A stretch of DNA of 64,000 bases, taken from Bin5 sp965261695 (GTDB lineage Bacteria > Chloroflexota > Anaerolineae > Caldilineales > Caldilineaceae). The stretch is from positions 3,100,001 through 3,164,000 of the forward strand of contig OZ253474.1 in the NCBI GenBank assembly GCA_965261695.1, read 5' to 3'. Position 1 is the first letter of the stretch. Each line of letters starts with the position of its first letter. Below, one piece after another: positions 42,307 through 50,846 of this stretch. The notes beneath the pieces were generated by a model. The model saw nothing but the letters and a program-made list of their open reading frames with translations, was not told the origin of the DNA and searched no databases. Made by a program: the position numbers and the translations under genes.

Positions 42307-42786
42307 ATGAAACTGCACGATCTGCGTCCTGACGAGGGCGCGACCCGAAAACGCAAACGAGTGGGCCGCGGCACCGGCTCTGGACGAGGCAAGACGGCCG
42401 GGCGCGGAACCAAGGGACAGAATGCCCGTTCCGGCGGTGGTGTTCGGCGAGGCTTTGAGGGCGGCCAGTTGGCCTTGATCCGGCGTCTGCCTAAGATGCG
42501 CGGGTTTGTCAACCGCTTCAAAGTGACTTATGCGCCGGTGAACCTCGACAACATGAGCGAACGATTCGAGGCAGATGCGCAGGTGTCACCAGCGTCGCTC
42601 TACGACACGGGGCTGTTGGGCAACAGCAGGCAGCCAGTGGTCGTTTTGGCGCGGGGCGAGATCGACAAGCCGCTCCATCTGCAAGTGCATCGAATCAGCA
42701 AGAGCGCCAGGGAGAAGATCGAAACCGCTGGTGGTTCTGTCGAGATTTTGCCTTTCACAGTCAACAAGAATTCGCCACGGTCTTAA
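42307..42786 (+). CDS. rplO: 50S ribosomal protein L15
   Basis: A 159-residue L15, a late 50S assembly protein. ATG 42307 gives MKLHDLRPDEGATRKRKRVG, the expected start; the longer frame upstream overlaps rpmD and is rejected. The glycine-rich RNA-binding stretch GRGTGSGRGKTAGRGTKGQN (residues ~20-39) and FEGGQLALIRRLPKMRGF are intact, and the C-terminal L18e-like fold is complete (SARAREKIETAGG-like). Confidence 0.96.
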   Translation: MKLHDLRPDEGATRKRKRVGRGTGSGRGKTAGRGTKGQNARSGGGVRRGFEGGQLALIRRLPKMRGFVNRFKVTYAPVNLDNMSERFEADAQVSPASLYDTGLLGNSRQPVVVLARGEIDKPLHLQVHRISKSAREKIETAGGSVEILPFTVNKNSPRS

Positions 42787-42855
42787 CTGTAGAGAGGCCG
42801 GGTTGGCCGCCGAATGTGGGCCGGCCGCGGCCGCATCTCTACCGGAGAAATCTTT

Positions 42856-44193
42856 ATGCTCGAAGCCGTACGCAATGCCTTCCGTTTGCCAGATCTGCGT
42901 CAGAAGCTGCTCTACACGTTTCTGATTCTGGTGGCCTACCGGCTGGCTGCGCACATTCCTCTTCCCGGCGTCAATCGAGAGGTCCTGGATCAGATTTTTC
43001 GTTCAACGGATCAGAATATCCTACTGAGTCTGTTGAACTTTTTCAGCGGCGGCGCGCTGGCGCAGTTCAGCGTGATGGCGATGGGCGTCTATCCCTACAT
43101 CACCGCCACGATTATCATGCAGTTGCTGACGCCTATCGTGCCCCAATTGGAGGAGCTGAGCCGGGAGGGCGAACAGGGGCGCCAGCAGTTGAACCGCTAC
43201 ACGCACTACATGACGGTCCCGTTGGCGATCTTGCAGGGCTTCGGTCAGGCGACGCTGCTCAGCCGGCCGGTGGGCGGCGCGGCGACGGGCGCGGTTCTTG
43301 AGCAATGGGGCTTTTCCGGCGAAGCGCTGCTGCCTTCGCTCACCATCCTTATCAGCCTGACCGCCGGCACGATGCTGGCGATGTGGATGGGTGAACTGCT
43401 GACAGAGCAGGGCATCGGCAACGGCGTATCGTTGATCATCTTTGCGGGGATCGTCGCTTCGGCGCCCAATCAGGTGCGGCTCCTCACGCAGCAGGGCACC
43501 ACGCAGTTGCTGATTTTCAGCGTCATTACGGTCCTGACGGTGGCCTTGATTGTATGGGTGCAGGAAGGTCAGCGGCGCATCCCCGTGCAGTACGGCAAAC
43601 GGGTGCGCACGATGCGCGGCAACCGCCTGATGATGGTCGGCGGGCAGAGCACATACGTGCCGATGCGGGTCAATACCGCCGGTATGATTCCCCTGATCTT
43701 TGCCCAGAGTCTGCTCATTCTGCCGAACACGTTGGCGTCCTACTTTATTTTGCGCAGTGACTGGATCGGCACTGTGGCGAACTTTTTCTACACCTCGTTC
43801 AGCCCGCAGAACTTTCTTTACTGGATGATCTACTTCATGTTGACGGTCGCGTTCACCTATTTCTATACGGACATCATGTTCCGGCAGCAGAATCTCCCCG
43901 ACACGCTTCAGAAGCAGGGGGGATTTATCCCCGGCATCCGGCCCGGCCCGCGCACCGCGCAGTATTTGAACAGTGTGTTGGGGCGCATTACGCTGGTGGG
44001 GGCGCTTTTTCTCGGTCTGGTCGCGGTGCTGCCCTTTCTCGCGGGCCTCGTATTCGGCGGGGGCGTTGGCAGCTTCAACACGCTGATTATCAGCAGCACG
44101 GGTCTACTGATTGTCGTCGGCGTGGTGCTGGACACAATGAAACAGATCGAGGCGCAGTTGATGATGCGCAACTACGAGGGGTTTATCCGTTAG
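42856..44193 (+). CDS. secY: preprotein translocase subunit SecY
   Basis: A 445-residue SecY, the protein-conducting channel of the Sec system. ATG 42856 gives MLEAVRNAFRLPDLRQKLLY. Ten transmembrane helices are visible, with the plug/first-loop region IPLPGVNREVL, the signature GVYPYITATIIMQLLTPIVP (in pieces), and RRIPVQYGKRV in the C4 loop, the ribosome and SecA contact. It ends in a cytoplasmic LMMRNYEGFIR tail. ACCGGAGAAAT precedes the ATG. Position after rplO is the conserved spc-operon location. Confidence 0.98.
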   Translation: MLEAVRNAFRLPDLRQKLLYTFLILVAYRLAAHIPLPGVNREVLDQIFRSTDQNILLSLLNFFSGGALAQFSVMAMGVYPYITATIIMQLLTPIVPQLEELSREGEQGRQQLNRYTHYMTVPLAILQGFGQATLLSRPVGGAATGAVLEQWGFSGEALLPSLTILISLTAGTMLAMWMGELLTEQGIGNGVSLIIFAGIVASAPNQVRLLTQQGTTQLLIFSVITVLTVALIVWVQEGQRRIPVQYGKRVRTMRGNRLMMVGGQSTYVPMRVNTAGMIPLIFAQSLLILPNTLASYFILRSDWIGTVANFFYTSFSPQNFLYWMIYFMLTVAFTYFYTDIMFRQQNLPDTLQKQGGFIPGIRPGPRTAQYLNSVLGRITLVGALFLGLVAVLPFLAGLVFGGGVGSFNTLIISSTGLLIVVGVVLDTMKQIEAQLMMRNYEGFIR

Positions 44194-44229
44194 ACACAGT
44201 CCACTTTGCAGCGCGGGGAAATGGTGCTG

Positions 44230-44916
44230 ATGAGCGACCGCATTTATCTGGTTTTGTTGGGAGCGCCAGGGTCCGGCAAGGGTACACAGTCTCAGCTATT
44301 GCAGGAAAAGCTGGGCATTCCGCAGGTTTCGACGGGGGAGATTTTCCGCTACAACTTGAAGAACGAGACAGATCTGGGGCAGTTGGCCAAGAGCTATTAC
44401 GATAGAGGGGAATTGGTTCCGGACGAAGTGACGATTGGGATGGTGGAGGCGCGTCTGGCTCAACCGGATGCCGCGCAGGGTGCGATTCTGGACGGTTTTC
44501 CCCGCAACCTCATCCAGGCCCAGGCGTTGGACGGGATCACGGCGGAATACGGGGGCATCGACCTGGTGCCGCTGATTCAACTGGAAGACGATGTCGTCAC
44601 GATGCGGATCACCGGGCGGCGGGTCTGCCGTAACTGCGACAGAGTCTATCACGAGACGTTCAATCCCCCCCGCGGCGAGAACTGTGACAGTTGCGGCGAC
44701 GAGTTGTACCAGCGGGATGATGATAAGCCGGAGACGGTTCAGAATCGACTTTATGTCTACTACAAACAGACCTCGCCTCTGATCGGATACTATTTTGCCA
44801 AAGGTCTGCTGGTGGATGTCGATGGCACGCAGCCGATCCAGGAGATGCAGGAGCAGCTAGTGGCGCTGTTGGCCGCCAAGGACATCAAGGCGAGGGGCAG
44901 CGCGCTGTCTGCTTGA
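44230..44916 (+). CDS. adk: adenylate kinase
   Basis: A 228-residue adenylate kinase interconverting AMP, ADP and ATP. The P-loop is GAPGSGKGT (residues 11-19 from ATG 44230), with TGEIFRYN and LDGFPRN in the NMP-binding region and a LID domain. The LID carries a zinc site of the form CRNC and CDSC, which indicates a long-form enzyme. The start is uncertain: ATG 44221 or 44230; GGGGAA is better spaced for 44230. It lies 36 bp after secY, as in most Gram-positive-type spc operons. Confidence 0.95.
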   Translation: MSDRIYLVLLGAPGSGKGTQSQLLQEKLGIPQVSTGEIFRYNLKNETDLGQLAKSYYDRGELVPDEVTIGMVEARLAQPDAAQGAILDGFPRNLIQAQALDGITAEYGGIDLVPLIQLEDDVVTMRITGRRVCRNCDRVYHETFNPPRGENCDSCGDELYQRDDDKPETVQNRLYVYYKQTSPLIGYYFAKGLLVDVDGTQPIQEMQEQLVALLAAKDIKARGSALSA

Positions 44917-44937
44917 GCCGTGCGTTGAAAGATGTGA

Positions 44938-45792
44938 ATGCAGATGAACGACGAAGGCATGATGACGAAATTCAGGCGGCGGCTGCGCCGGGATGGGAGA
45001 CGGCGGCTCAAGGCCAGGCAGGAGCGGGAACGCCCTGCGCCGATCCACAAGACCCCGCGCGAGATTCAGATAATGCGCGAAGCGGGCCGCATCGTCGCCA
45101 GAGTCCATCAAGCATTTCGTGAAGCGATCAGGCCCGGCATCAGCACTTGGGATTTGGACCAGTTGGCCGTGGAGATTATCCACAGTCACAACGCAAAGTC
45201 CAGCTTTCTTGGTTATCGCGGCTTTCCGGCCAATATCTGCACGAGCATCAATGAGGAGTTGGTGCATGGCATTCCGAACCGGGCGCGTGTGCTGCAAGAC
45301 GGCGATATCATCAGCATTGATGTAGGCGTGTTCCATCGCGGCTTCGTGGGCGACAGCGGCTGGACATACCCGGTTGGCACGATCGACCCTGTGGCTGAAC
45401 GTCTGCTGCGGGTGACGGAAGAGAGCCTCGTCACCGGCATCGAAGCGATCCGTTCAGGAAACCGTGTGCTGGATATCAGCGCGGCGGTGCAGAGTCGTGT
45501 GGAGCCTAACGGTTATCACGTTGTGCGGGAATACACTGGTCACGGCGTGGGCCGGGCGATGCACGAGGGGCCTCAGGTTCTGAATTATGTATCTGACGAT
45601 GTAGACGGGAAGATTGAGTTGTGCCCCGGGCTGGTGGTTGCGATTGAACCGATGGTGCAGATAGGCACCTGGCGTACAGAAACGCTGAAGGACAAGTGGA
45701 CGGTCATCAGCGAAGATCATAGTCTGAGCGCCCATTTCGAGCATACGGTAGCCGTTACGAACAGAGGTCCGGAGATATTGACGCTCCTTTAG
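44938..45792 (+). CDS. map: methionine aminopeptidase, type I
   Basis: A 284-residue type I methionine aminopeptidase that removes initiator Met. The five metal ligands are D128, D139, H202, E237 and E268, in SIDVG, GDSGW, GHGVGRAMHEG, IEPM and FEHT. H110 (VHGIPN) is the substrate-side His. The first ~35 residues (KFRRRLRRDGRRRLKARQER) are strongly basic and absent from the shortest type Ia enzymes; they may contact the ribosome. Alternative starts at ATG 44944 or 44959 would shorten this extension. The usual next gene, infA, is missing. Confidence 0.96.
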   Translation: MQMNDEGMMTKFRRRLRRDGRRRLKARQERERPAPIHKTPREIQIMREAGRIVARVHQAFREAIRPGISTWDLDQLAVEIIHSHNAKSSFLGYRGFPANICTSINEELVHGIPNRARVLQDGDIISIDVGVFHRGFVGDSGWTYPVGTIDPVAERLLRVTEESLVTGIEAIRSGNRVLDISAAVQSRVEPNGYHVVREYTGHGVGRAMHEGPQVLNYVSDDVDGKIELCPGLVVAIEPMVQIGTWRTETLKDKWTVISEDHSLSAHFEHTVAVTNRGPEILTLL

Positions 45793-45846
45793 CCTTGTGT
45801 TAAACTTGTGGAATTGCGCTGAGTTTCAGAGTGAGGAGCGTTGGGG

Positions 45847-45960
45847 ATGAAAGTACGATCTTCGGTCAAAAAGATGTGTGAAAAATGTACAATTGTGCGA
45901 CGGCGAGGACTGGTGTATGTGATCTGTCAGAACCCGAAACACAAGCAACGGCAGGGATAG
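45847..45960 (+). CDS. rpmJ: 50S ribosomal protein L36
   Basis: A 37-residue L36, too short for many gene finders. It reads MKVRSSVKKMCEKCTIVRRR at the start and ends VYVICQNPKHKQRQG. The zinc ligands C11, C14, C27 and H32 are all present, so it is the C+ form. It lies between map (54 bp upstream) and rpsM (20 bp downstream), where infA normally precedes it. Confidence 0.96.
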   Translation: MKVRSSVKKMCEKCTIVRRRGLVYVICQNPKHKQRQG

Positions 45961-45980
45961 AAACTTAGGAGGGAGCAACA

Positions 45981-46358
45981 ATGGCACGTATCGCAGGCGT
46001 CGATATTCCTCGAGATAAGCGAGTCGTTATCGCCCTTACCTACATTTACGGGATCGGTCGCACAATCAGCCAGGAGATTCTGGAAGCGACCGGCATTGAC
46101 GAAGACAAGCGCGTCAAAGACCTGGATAGCAACGAGTTGGTCGCTTTGCGGGATTACATTGAGCGCAACTGTCGCGTCGAAGGTGATTTGCGGCGCGAAG
46201 TGAACATGAACATTAAGCGTCTCATGGAGATCGGCAGCTATCGCGGCCTGCGCCATCGCCGCAGTCTCCCGAGCCGCGGCCAGCGCACGCGCACCAATGC
46301 CCGCACCCGGCGCGGCGTCAAAAGGACCGTTGCCGGCAAGAAACGGGCGCGCAAGTAG
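45981..46358 (+). CDS. rpsM: 30S ribosomal protein S13
   Basis: A 125-residue S13 of the 30S head, contacting the P-site tRNA and forming bridges to the 50S. It starts MARIAGVDIPRDKRVVIALT and has YIYGIGRTISQEILEATGID (in pieces), the helix-two-turn-helix segment and the C-terminal GLRHRRSLPSRGQRTRTNAR extension. AGGAGGGAG lies 8 nt before the ATG. Complete. Confidence 0.98.
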   Translation: MARIAGVDIPRDKRVVIALTYIYGIGRTISQEILEATGIDEDKRVKDLDSNELVALRDYIERNCRVEGDLRREVNMNIKRLMEIGSYRGLRHRRSLPSRGQRTRTNARTRRGVKRTVAGKKRARK

Positions 46359-46415
46359 GGGCGGGTGAACGCTTTTTTCAGGCTTTGCGCCGGATTCTGA
46401 GGCTAAGGAGAGAAA

Positions 46416-46820
46416 ATGGCTCGAACACAACGTCGCCGGGGTGGTCGGTCGGCCCGTCGCGAGAGAAGAAATGTGCCGAGCGGGCAGATTCATATCCGCG
46501 CCACATTTAACAACACAATCATTACGATCACCGACCCCCAGGGGGCCACTCTTTGTTGGGCCAGTTCGGGCACAGCCGGTTTCAAAGGCAGCCGCAAGAG
46601 TACGCCCTTTGCGGCACAGCTTGCGGCGTCGGCCGTGGCGCGCCAAGCCGTGAGTGACTTCAATATGCGTGAGGTCGAGGTATTCATCAAAGGGCCGGGG
46701 CCGGGACGCGAGAGTGCGTTGCGCGCGTTGAATCCGGCTGGACTGAACGTAACGTCGATTGCCGACATTACACCGATTCCACACAATGGGGTTCGTCCCC
46801 CGAGTAAGCGAAGAGTTTAA
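46416..46820 (+). CDS. rpsK: 30S ribosomal protein S11
   Basis: A 134-residue S11 of the 30S platform. It has HIRATFNNTIITITDPQGAT (residues ~28-47), SSGTAGFKGSRKSTPFAAQL (in pieces), and the C-terminal signature GLNVTSIADITPIPHNGVRP with PKRRV-type ending PPSKRRV. AAGGAGAGAAA precedes the ATG. It is followed by an unusually long spacer of 304 bp before rpsD. Confidence 0.98.
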   Translation: MARTQRRRGGRSARRERRNVPSGQIHIRATFNNTIITITDPQGATLCWASSGTAGFKGSRKSTPFAAQLAASAVARQAVSDFNMREVEVFIKGPGPGRESALRALNPAGLNVTSIADITPIPHNGVRPPSKRRV

Positions 46821-47124
46821 CAGAAGCGTCGCCGTGTTGCCACGGGTAGCGCGGTCTGAGAGGTTGCGCGACAACGGGATTCACCTGCCGGAAGGAAAGA
46901 GGCATCGTGTTTCGGCGCGGTGCCGCTTGTTTTGCCCAGCGGATTCGCCCATCAGCATCAAGGCGCGCACCGGCCTTCTGACAAAGGGCGTCGGTGCGGT
47001 TTGGGTGTACAGCGGGGCGCCGGGGAAGTGATCAGCGTTCGGACAAGATGGATAGAGGCAGAGGACCAGAGCGCGGCCCTGAATAGCGCAGTTAGTTGCG
47101 AACCTTAGTCGACTTGGAGGAAAG
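46821..47124 (+). other. 304-bp spacer between rpsK and rpsD
   Basis: No gene or clear regulatory structure was recognised. A long in-frame read-through from a start inside rpsK exists but has no ribosome site or recognisable protein. The spacer is long for this operon and might hold an internal promoter or the S4 autoregulatory site. Confidence 0.4.
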
Positions 47125-47760
47125 ATGGCACGTTACACAGATGCGGTTTGTAAACTCTGCCGACGTGAAGGGCAGAAGCTGTTTTTGAAAGGCGAGCGCT
47201 GTGTCAGCCCCAAATGCGCGGTCGACCGGCGGCCTTTTCCACCGGGTGAAGCGGGTCGTCGCCATGTGATGCGGCGCAAAGTTTCGGACTTCGGCATCCA
47301 GTTGCGCGAGAAGCAGAAGGCGCGCCGCATGTACGGAGTGTTGGAACGACAGTTCCGCCGCTATTTCAAAGAAGCGTCGCGGCGCAAGGGCTTGACCGGT
47401 GGAACATTGTTGACGTTATTGGAAAGCCGCCTGGATAATGTGGTCTATCGGTTCGGTTTTGCCGATAGCCGCCCGCAGGCGCGTCAACTCGTCCGTCACG
47501 GCCATTTTGCCGTAAATGGCCGCAAGACGGATATTCCATCCTTTCAGGTATCACCGAATGACCTGATTTCCGTTCGGGAGAGGAGTCGCACCAAGACCTA
47601 TTTCCGTGAGCGCGCCCAGATTCTCGGCAGTGCGTCCCCCCCTTCGTGGCTCAGTCTGGATGCGTCCAATCTTAACGGAACGGTGACTTCGGCGCCGGAA
47701 CGAGACGAGATTGGCGTACTCTTGAACGAACAGTTGATCGTAGAGTATTACAGTCGTTAG
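47125..47760 (+). CDS. rpsD: 30S ribosomal protein S4, zinc-binding type
   Basis: A 211-residue S4, a primary 16S rRNA binder and translational repressor in some bacteria. The N-terminus is the zinc form: CKLC at residues 9-12 and C26 and C31 (CVSPKCAVDRRPFPPG). The S4 RNA-binding domain carries SRLDNVVYRFGFADSRPQAR (residues ~97-116) and VRHGHFAVNGRKTDIPS. The C-terminus ends LNEQLIVEYYSR, exactly as the family. GGAGGAAAG precedes the ATG. Confidence 0.98.
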   Translation: MARYTDAVCKLCRREGQKLFLKGERCVSPKCAVDRRPFPPGEAGRRHVMRRKVSDFGIQLREKQKARRMYGVLERQFRRYFKEASRRKGLTGGTLLTLLESRLDNVVYRFGFADSRPQARQLVRHGHFAVNGRKTDIPSFQVSPNDLISVRERSRTKTYFRERAQILGSASPPSWLSLDASNLNGTVTSAPERDEIGVLLNEQLIVEYYSR

Positions 47761-47883
47761 CCGACACTGTACATTTTCGTTGCCTGTTCAGGTCGGTTGT
47801 TCAGACAACCGGCAGGGTCGCGAGGAACGCCTGTCGCCACAAGTGGCTTGGATGAGACTGCTATAGAGCGGGAAGGGGTAGCG

Positions 47884-49047
47884 TTGCTTAACAATCTAGT
47901 ATTACCGAAGATCGAAGTGGAGGCCAGTTCTCGCAATTATGGCCATTTTGTTATCAGCCCGCTGGAAAGCGGTTATGGGATTACTCTTGGCAACTCCTTG
48001 CGTCGGGTTTTGTTGTCCAGTTTGCCGGGCGCTGCCGTAACGTCAATTTCTGTCAGCGGTGTGCATCATGAGTTTTCTACGATCGATCATGTTCTGGAGG
48101 ATGCCACGCGCCTGATTTTGAATGTGAAGCAGATTCGATTCAGGAGTGAGAGCCCTGAGCCTGTTCGCGTATCGTTGGAGGTTTACCATGAAGGTCCTGT
48201 GACGGCCGGTGATCTGAACTGCCCGCCGGAGGTTGAGATTGTCAACCCGGACCTGTTTCTTCTGTTTGCCGATTCGAATGATGTGGACCTGGACCTCGAG
48301 ATGGTCGTGGAGCAGGGCCGGGGCTACAGCCCGGCTGAAGAGCGCGTGCAGTTGCCATTGGGCGAGATACCAGTTGACGCGATTTTCAGCCCGGTCACGA
48401 AGTCGTCCTACCGGGTTGAGCGCACGCGCATCGGTCAACAGACGGACTACGATAAGCTGAATCTGGAAGTCTGGACCGATGGCACGATTTCGCCGGAAGA
48501 TTCGGTGCGGCAAGCCGCCGACATTCTTGTACAGCATCTGAGCTTGTTTGGCGGTGACCGCGTTTCAATAGTCGAACTGCCGGAGGAGGAGGAAGAGACG
48601 ATCCCCAGCCGCGTGGCCGAGGCCCCGATCGAGGAGTTGGAATTGACCGTGCGTGCCTATAACTGTCTGAAACGGGCTGGCATCACGAAGATCGGGGAGA
48701 TCCTGAAGCGGATGGAGAAGGGCGAAGACGAGATGCTCGCCATCCGCAACTTTGGCAAGAAGTCGCTGGATGAGTTGGTAGAGAAGCTGAGCGAGAAAGG
48801 CTACATGAATGTAATGGGTGTAGACCTCAGCGCCTACCTGGGCGGCGGCAACGGCGCCGAAGTTGACGATGAAGCTGGTTTGGCCGAAACGGCCGAAGTG
48901 GCCGAAGTTGACAATGAAGCTGGTTTGGCCGAAACGGCCGAAGTTGATGATGAAGCTGGTTTGGCCGAAGTGGCCGAAGTGGCCGAAGTGGCCGAAGTGG
49001 CCGAGACCGTCGAGGAGGCGGACGGAGCGCTGCTACCGGAGGAATAG
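47884..49047 (+). CDS. rpoA: RNA polymerase alpha subunit with repetitive acidic tail
   Basis: A 387-residue alpha subunit of RNA polymerase, the assembly platform and activator contact. The start is taken at TTG 47884 (AAGGGG 6 nt upstream), giving MLNNLVLPKIEVEASSRNYG; the longer frame upstream is unlike RpoA. The N-terminal dimerisation domain has SPLESGYGITLGNSLRRVLL and the linker is short. The C-terminal domain is complete (ELELTVRAYNCLKRAGITKI, RNFGKKSLDEL). Beyond it is a ~66-residue tail of repeats (AEVDDEAGLAETAEV-like, then four AEV units) that most RpoA proteins lack. A CGGTTGT/ACAACCG hairpin at 47794-47811 lies upstream. Confidence 0.96.
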   Translation: MLNNLVLPKIEVEASSRNYGHFVISPLESGYGITLGNSLRRVLLSSLPGAAVTSISVSGVHHEFSTIDHVLEDATRLILNVKQIRFRSESPEPVRVSLEVYHEGPVTAGDLNCPPEVEIVNPDLFLLFADSNDVDLDLEMVVEQGRGYSPAEERVQLPLGEIPVDAIFSPVTKSSYRVERTRIGQQTDYDKLNLEVWTDGTISPEDSVRQAADILVQHLSLFGGDRVSIVELPEEEEETIPSRVAEAPIEELELTVRAYNCLKRAGITKIGEILKRMEKGEDEMLAIRNFGKKSLDELVEKLSEKGYMNVMGVDLSAYLGGGNGAEVDDEAGLAETAEVAEVDNEAGLAETAEVDDEAGLAEVAEVAEVAEVAETVEEADGALLPEE

Positions 49048-49051
49048 GACG

Positions 49052-49438
49052 ATGCGACACAAGATCGCGGGGCAGAAGTTGAGCCGGTCGCCGGCGCAAC
49101 GCAAGGCCCTGTTTCGTAACCTGATTCGAGAACTCTATATTCATGAGCGCATAACGACGACGCATGCCAAGGCGCGCGCTGTCCGGGGTGATGCGGAAAA
49201 GCTGATCACCAAGGCCAAACATGGTCTGTCCGGGAAGATCGACCGGGTACATGCGCAACGGCAGTTGGTCGCGTACCTCAATGATAAAGGGGTCGCGAAG
49301 AAAGTTTTTGACGAACTGGCCCCCCGTTATCTGGAGCGGAACGGCGGGTATACCCGTATAGTCAAGTTGGGCAAACGTTTCGGTGATGCCGCAGATATGG
49401 CGATCATCGAGTTGGTGTCCGACAACGGCGCCGAGTAG
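49052..49438 (+). CDS. rplQ: 50S ribosomal protein L17
   Basis: A 128-residue L17 at the tunnel exit. ATG 49052, 4 bp after the rpoA stop, gives MRHKIAGQKLSRSPAQRKAL, with GGAGGAATAGG as ribosome site. Family landmarks follow: LFRNLIRELYIHERITTTHA (in pieces), AKARAVRGDAEKLITKAK and GGYTRIVKLGKRFGDAADMA. Adjacent overlapping frames on both strands are artefacts of the rpoA repeat tail. Confidence 0.97.
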   Translation: MRHKIAGQKLSRSPAQRKALFRNLIRELYIHERITTTHAKARAVRGDAEKLITKAKHGLSGKIDRVHAQRQLVAYLNDKGVAKKVFDELAPRYLERNGGYTRIVKLGKRFGDAADMAIIELVSDNGAE

Positions 49439-49537
49439 GCGGGTTGATTGCCGTCGACCCCGGGGGCGGCGGGCGCTTGGCGGCAGTCAAGCGGGTAGTC
49501 TGTTAGTGGCCGCATGCGCCACGCCGGTGAGGAGCGA

Positions 49538-50353
49538 ATGCCAAGGGTCGCCGGTCTGATCGCCTACGACGGCACAGATTTCTGCGGTTTCCAGGTGCAG
49601 CGGCAGGCGCCGACAATCCAGGGCGCGTTGGAAGAAGCTTTGGCCGATCTGACCGGCGTGTCTTGCCGGGTCAGCGGCGCCGGCAGAACGGATGCGGGCG
49701 TTCACGCCCGCGGGCAGGTAATCGCGGTCGAACTGGCGTGGAAACATTCCCTGTCAGCCCTGCGGCAGGCATGGAATCAGCGGCTGCCCGCTTCGATTCT
49801 CGTCCGTTGCCTGACCGAGGCGCCATCAGGATTTCATCCGCGTTTCAGCGCCGCGCAGCGCACATACCGGTATACGATGTGGGCGCCGGTAGCCGGGCGC
49901 GATGGCGAGAGGCGTTTCCCTCTTCTGGACCGGTTTGGATTGGTTTTGGCCAGGCGCCCGGACCTGGAGGCGATGAACGAGGCCGCCAGCCTGCTGATCG
50001 GGACGCATGATTTCGCCACGTTCGGGCAGGCGCCCCAGGGAGACAATACGGTCCGCCGCATCGCGGCGCTCTTGGGGGAACGGGTGGAAGAGTCGCTGCC
50101 GACGTTGGATCCGTTTCCGGTGGAGTGCTTGGTATTGACGATCACGGCCAACGCTTTCTTGCGTCGAATGGCGCGCAATCTGGTCGGCTCGCTGTTGGCG
50201 GTCGGTCTGGGAGCGTGGCAGGCTGACGACTTGGGCGCGGCGTTGATTGCGAAAGACCGCAGCCGCTCTGCGCCTCCGCTCCCGCCAAATGGGCTTGTCT
50301 TGGAGCGGGTACAGTACGCGGAGTTTGCCGACCTATTTGCTGCACATCCGTAA
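49538..50353 (+). CDS. truA: tRNA pseudouridine synthase A
   Basis: A 271-residue TruA, which makes pseudouridine at positions 38-40 of tRNA anticodon stems. The catalytic Asp is in GAGRTDAGVHA (about residue 54). Other motifs are GLIAYDGTDFCGFQVQRQAP near the start, RYTMW, and the C-terminal NAFLRRMARNLVGSLLAVGL (in pieces). ATG 49538 has GAGGAG 4 nt upstream and is preferred over an earlier in-frame ATG at 49514. It lies in the conserved rplQ-truA-rplM-rpsI order. Confidence 0.95.
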   Translation: MPRVAGLIAYDGTDFCGFQVQRQAPTIQGALEEALADLTGVSCRVSGAGRTDAGVHARGQVIAVELAWKHSLSALRQAWNQRLPASILVRCLTEAPSGFHPRFSAAQRTYRYTMWAPVAGRDGERRFPLLDRFGLVLARRPDLEAMNEAASLLIGTHDFATFGQAPQGDNTVRRIAALLGERVEESLPTLDPFPVECLVLTITANAFLRRMARNLVGSLLAVGLGAWQADDLGAALIAKDRSRSAPPLPPNGLVLERVQYAEFADLFAAHP

Positions 50354-50401
50354 TGCTGCCGCACAGAGTGGTTGCTTGCAGGCATATGAGGAGATTTCAG
50401 G

Positions 50402-50836
50402 GTGAAGACACTGAGCCTGAGCTATGAAGAGGCTAAGAGCGGGCGTGAATGGTGGGTTGTCGATGCGACGGACAAGACGCTTGGCCGGCTGGCGTCGGAA
50501 ATTGCAGAGGTCCTGCGGGGTAAGCACAAGCCGAATTTTACTCCCCATGTGGACTGTGGCGATTTCGTTATCGTCGTCAACTGTGACAAGTTCCATGTAA
50601 CCGGCAACCGCCTGGATGACAAGCGTTATTACCGGCACTCGCGCTATCCTGGCGGCCTGAAGAGCCGAACGATGCGTGAACAGTTGGAACGACAGCCGCA
50701 GAAGATTATCTATGAGGCGGTCAAGGGAATGGTTCCCAAGACCCGGCTTGGCCGGGCGCAAATGAAAAAGCTGAAGGTCTATGCCAGTCCGGATCATCCT
50801 CACAAGGCGCAGAAGCCCAAAGCGCTGGAACTGTAG
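50402..50836 (+). CDS. rplM: 50S ribosomal protein L13
   Basis: A 144-residue L13, an early 50S assembly protein. It starts at GTG with AGGAG upstream, and reads KTLSLSYEEAKSGREWWVVD. Conserved parts are ATDKTLGRLASEIAEVLRGK (in pieces), GDFVIVVNCDKFHVTGNR, YRHSRYPGGLK-type YYRHSRYPGGLKSRTMREQL, and GMVPKTRLGRAQMKKLKVYA. Complete and standard length. Confidence 0.97.
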   Translation: MKTLSLSYEEAKSGREWWVVDATDKTLGRLASEIAEVLRGKHKPNFTPHVDCGDFVIVVNCDKFHVTGNRLDDKRYYRHSRYPGGLKSRTMREQLERQPQKIIYEAVKGMVPKTRLGRAQMKKLKVYASPDHPHKAQKPKALEL

Positions 50837-50846
50837 GAGAACAGAG

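Noticed and set aside
46759..47108. Small gene in the rpsK-rpsD spacer
   Set aside because: The open frames start inside rpsK or lack a ribosome site and show no domain or conserved pattern.
48827..49258. Proline-leucine-arginine repeat protein on the reverse strand
   Set aside because: It is the antisense reading of the rpoA acidic repeat tail and rplQ.
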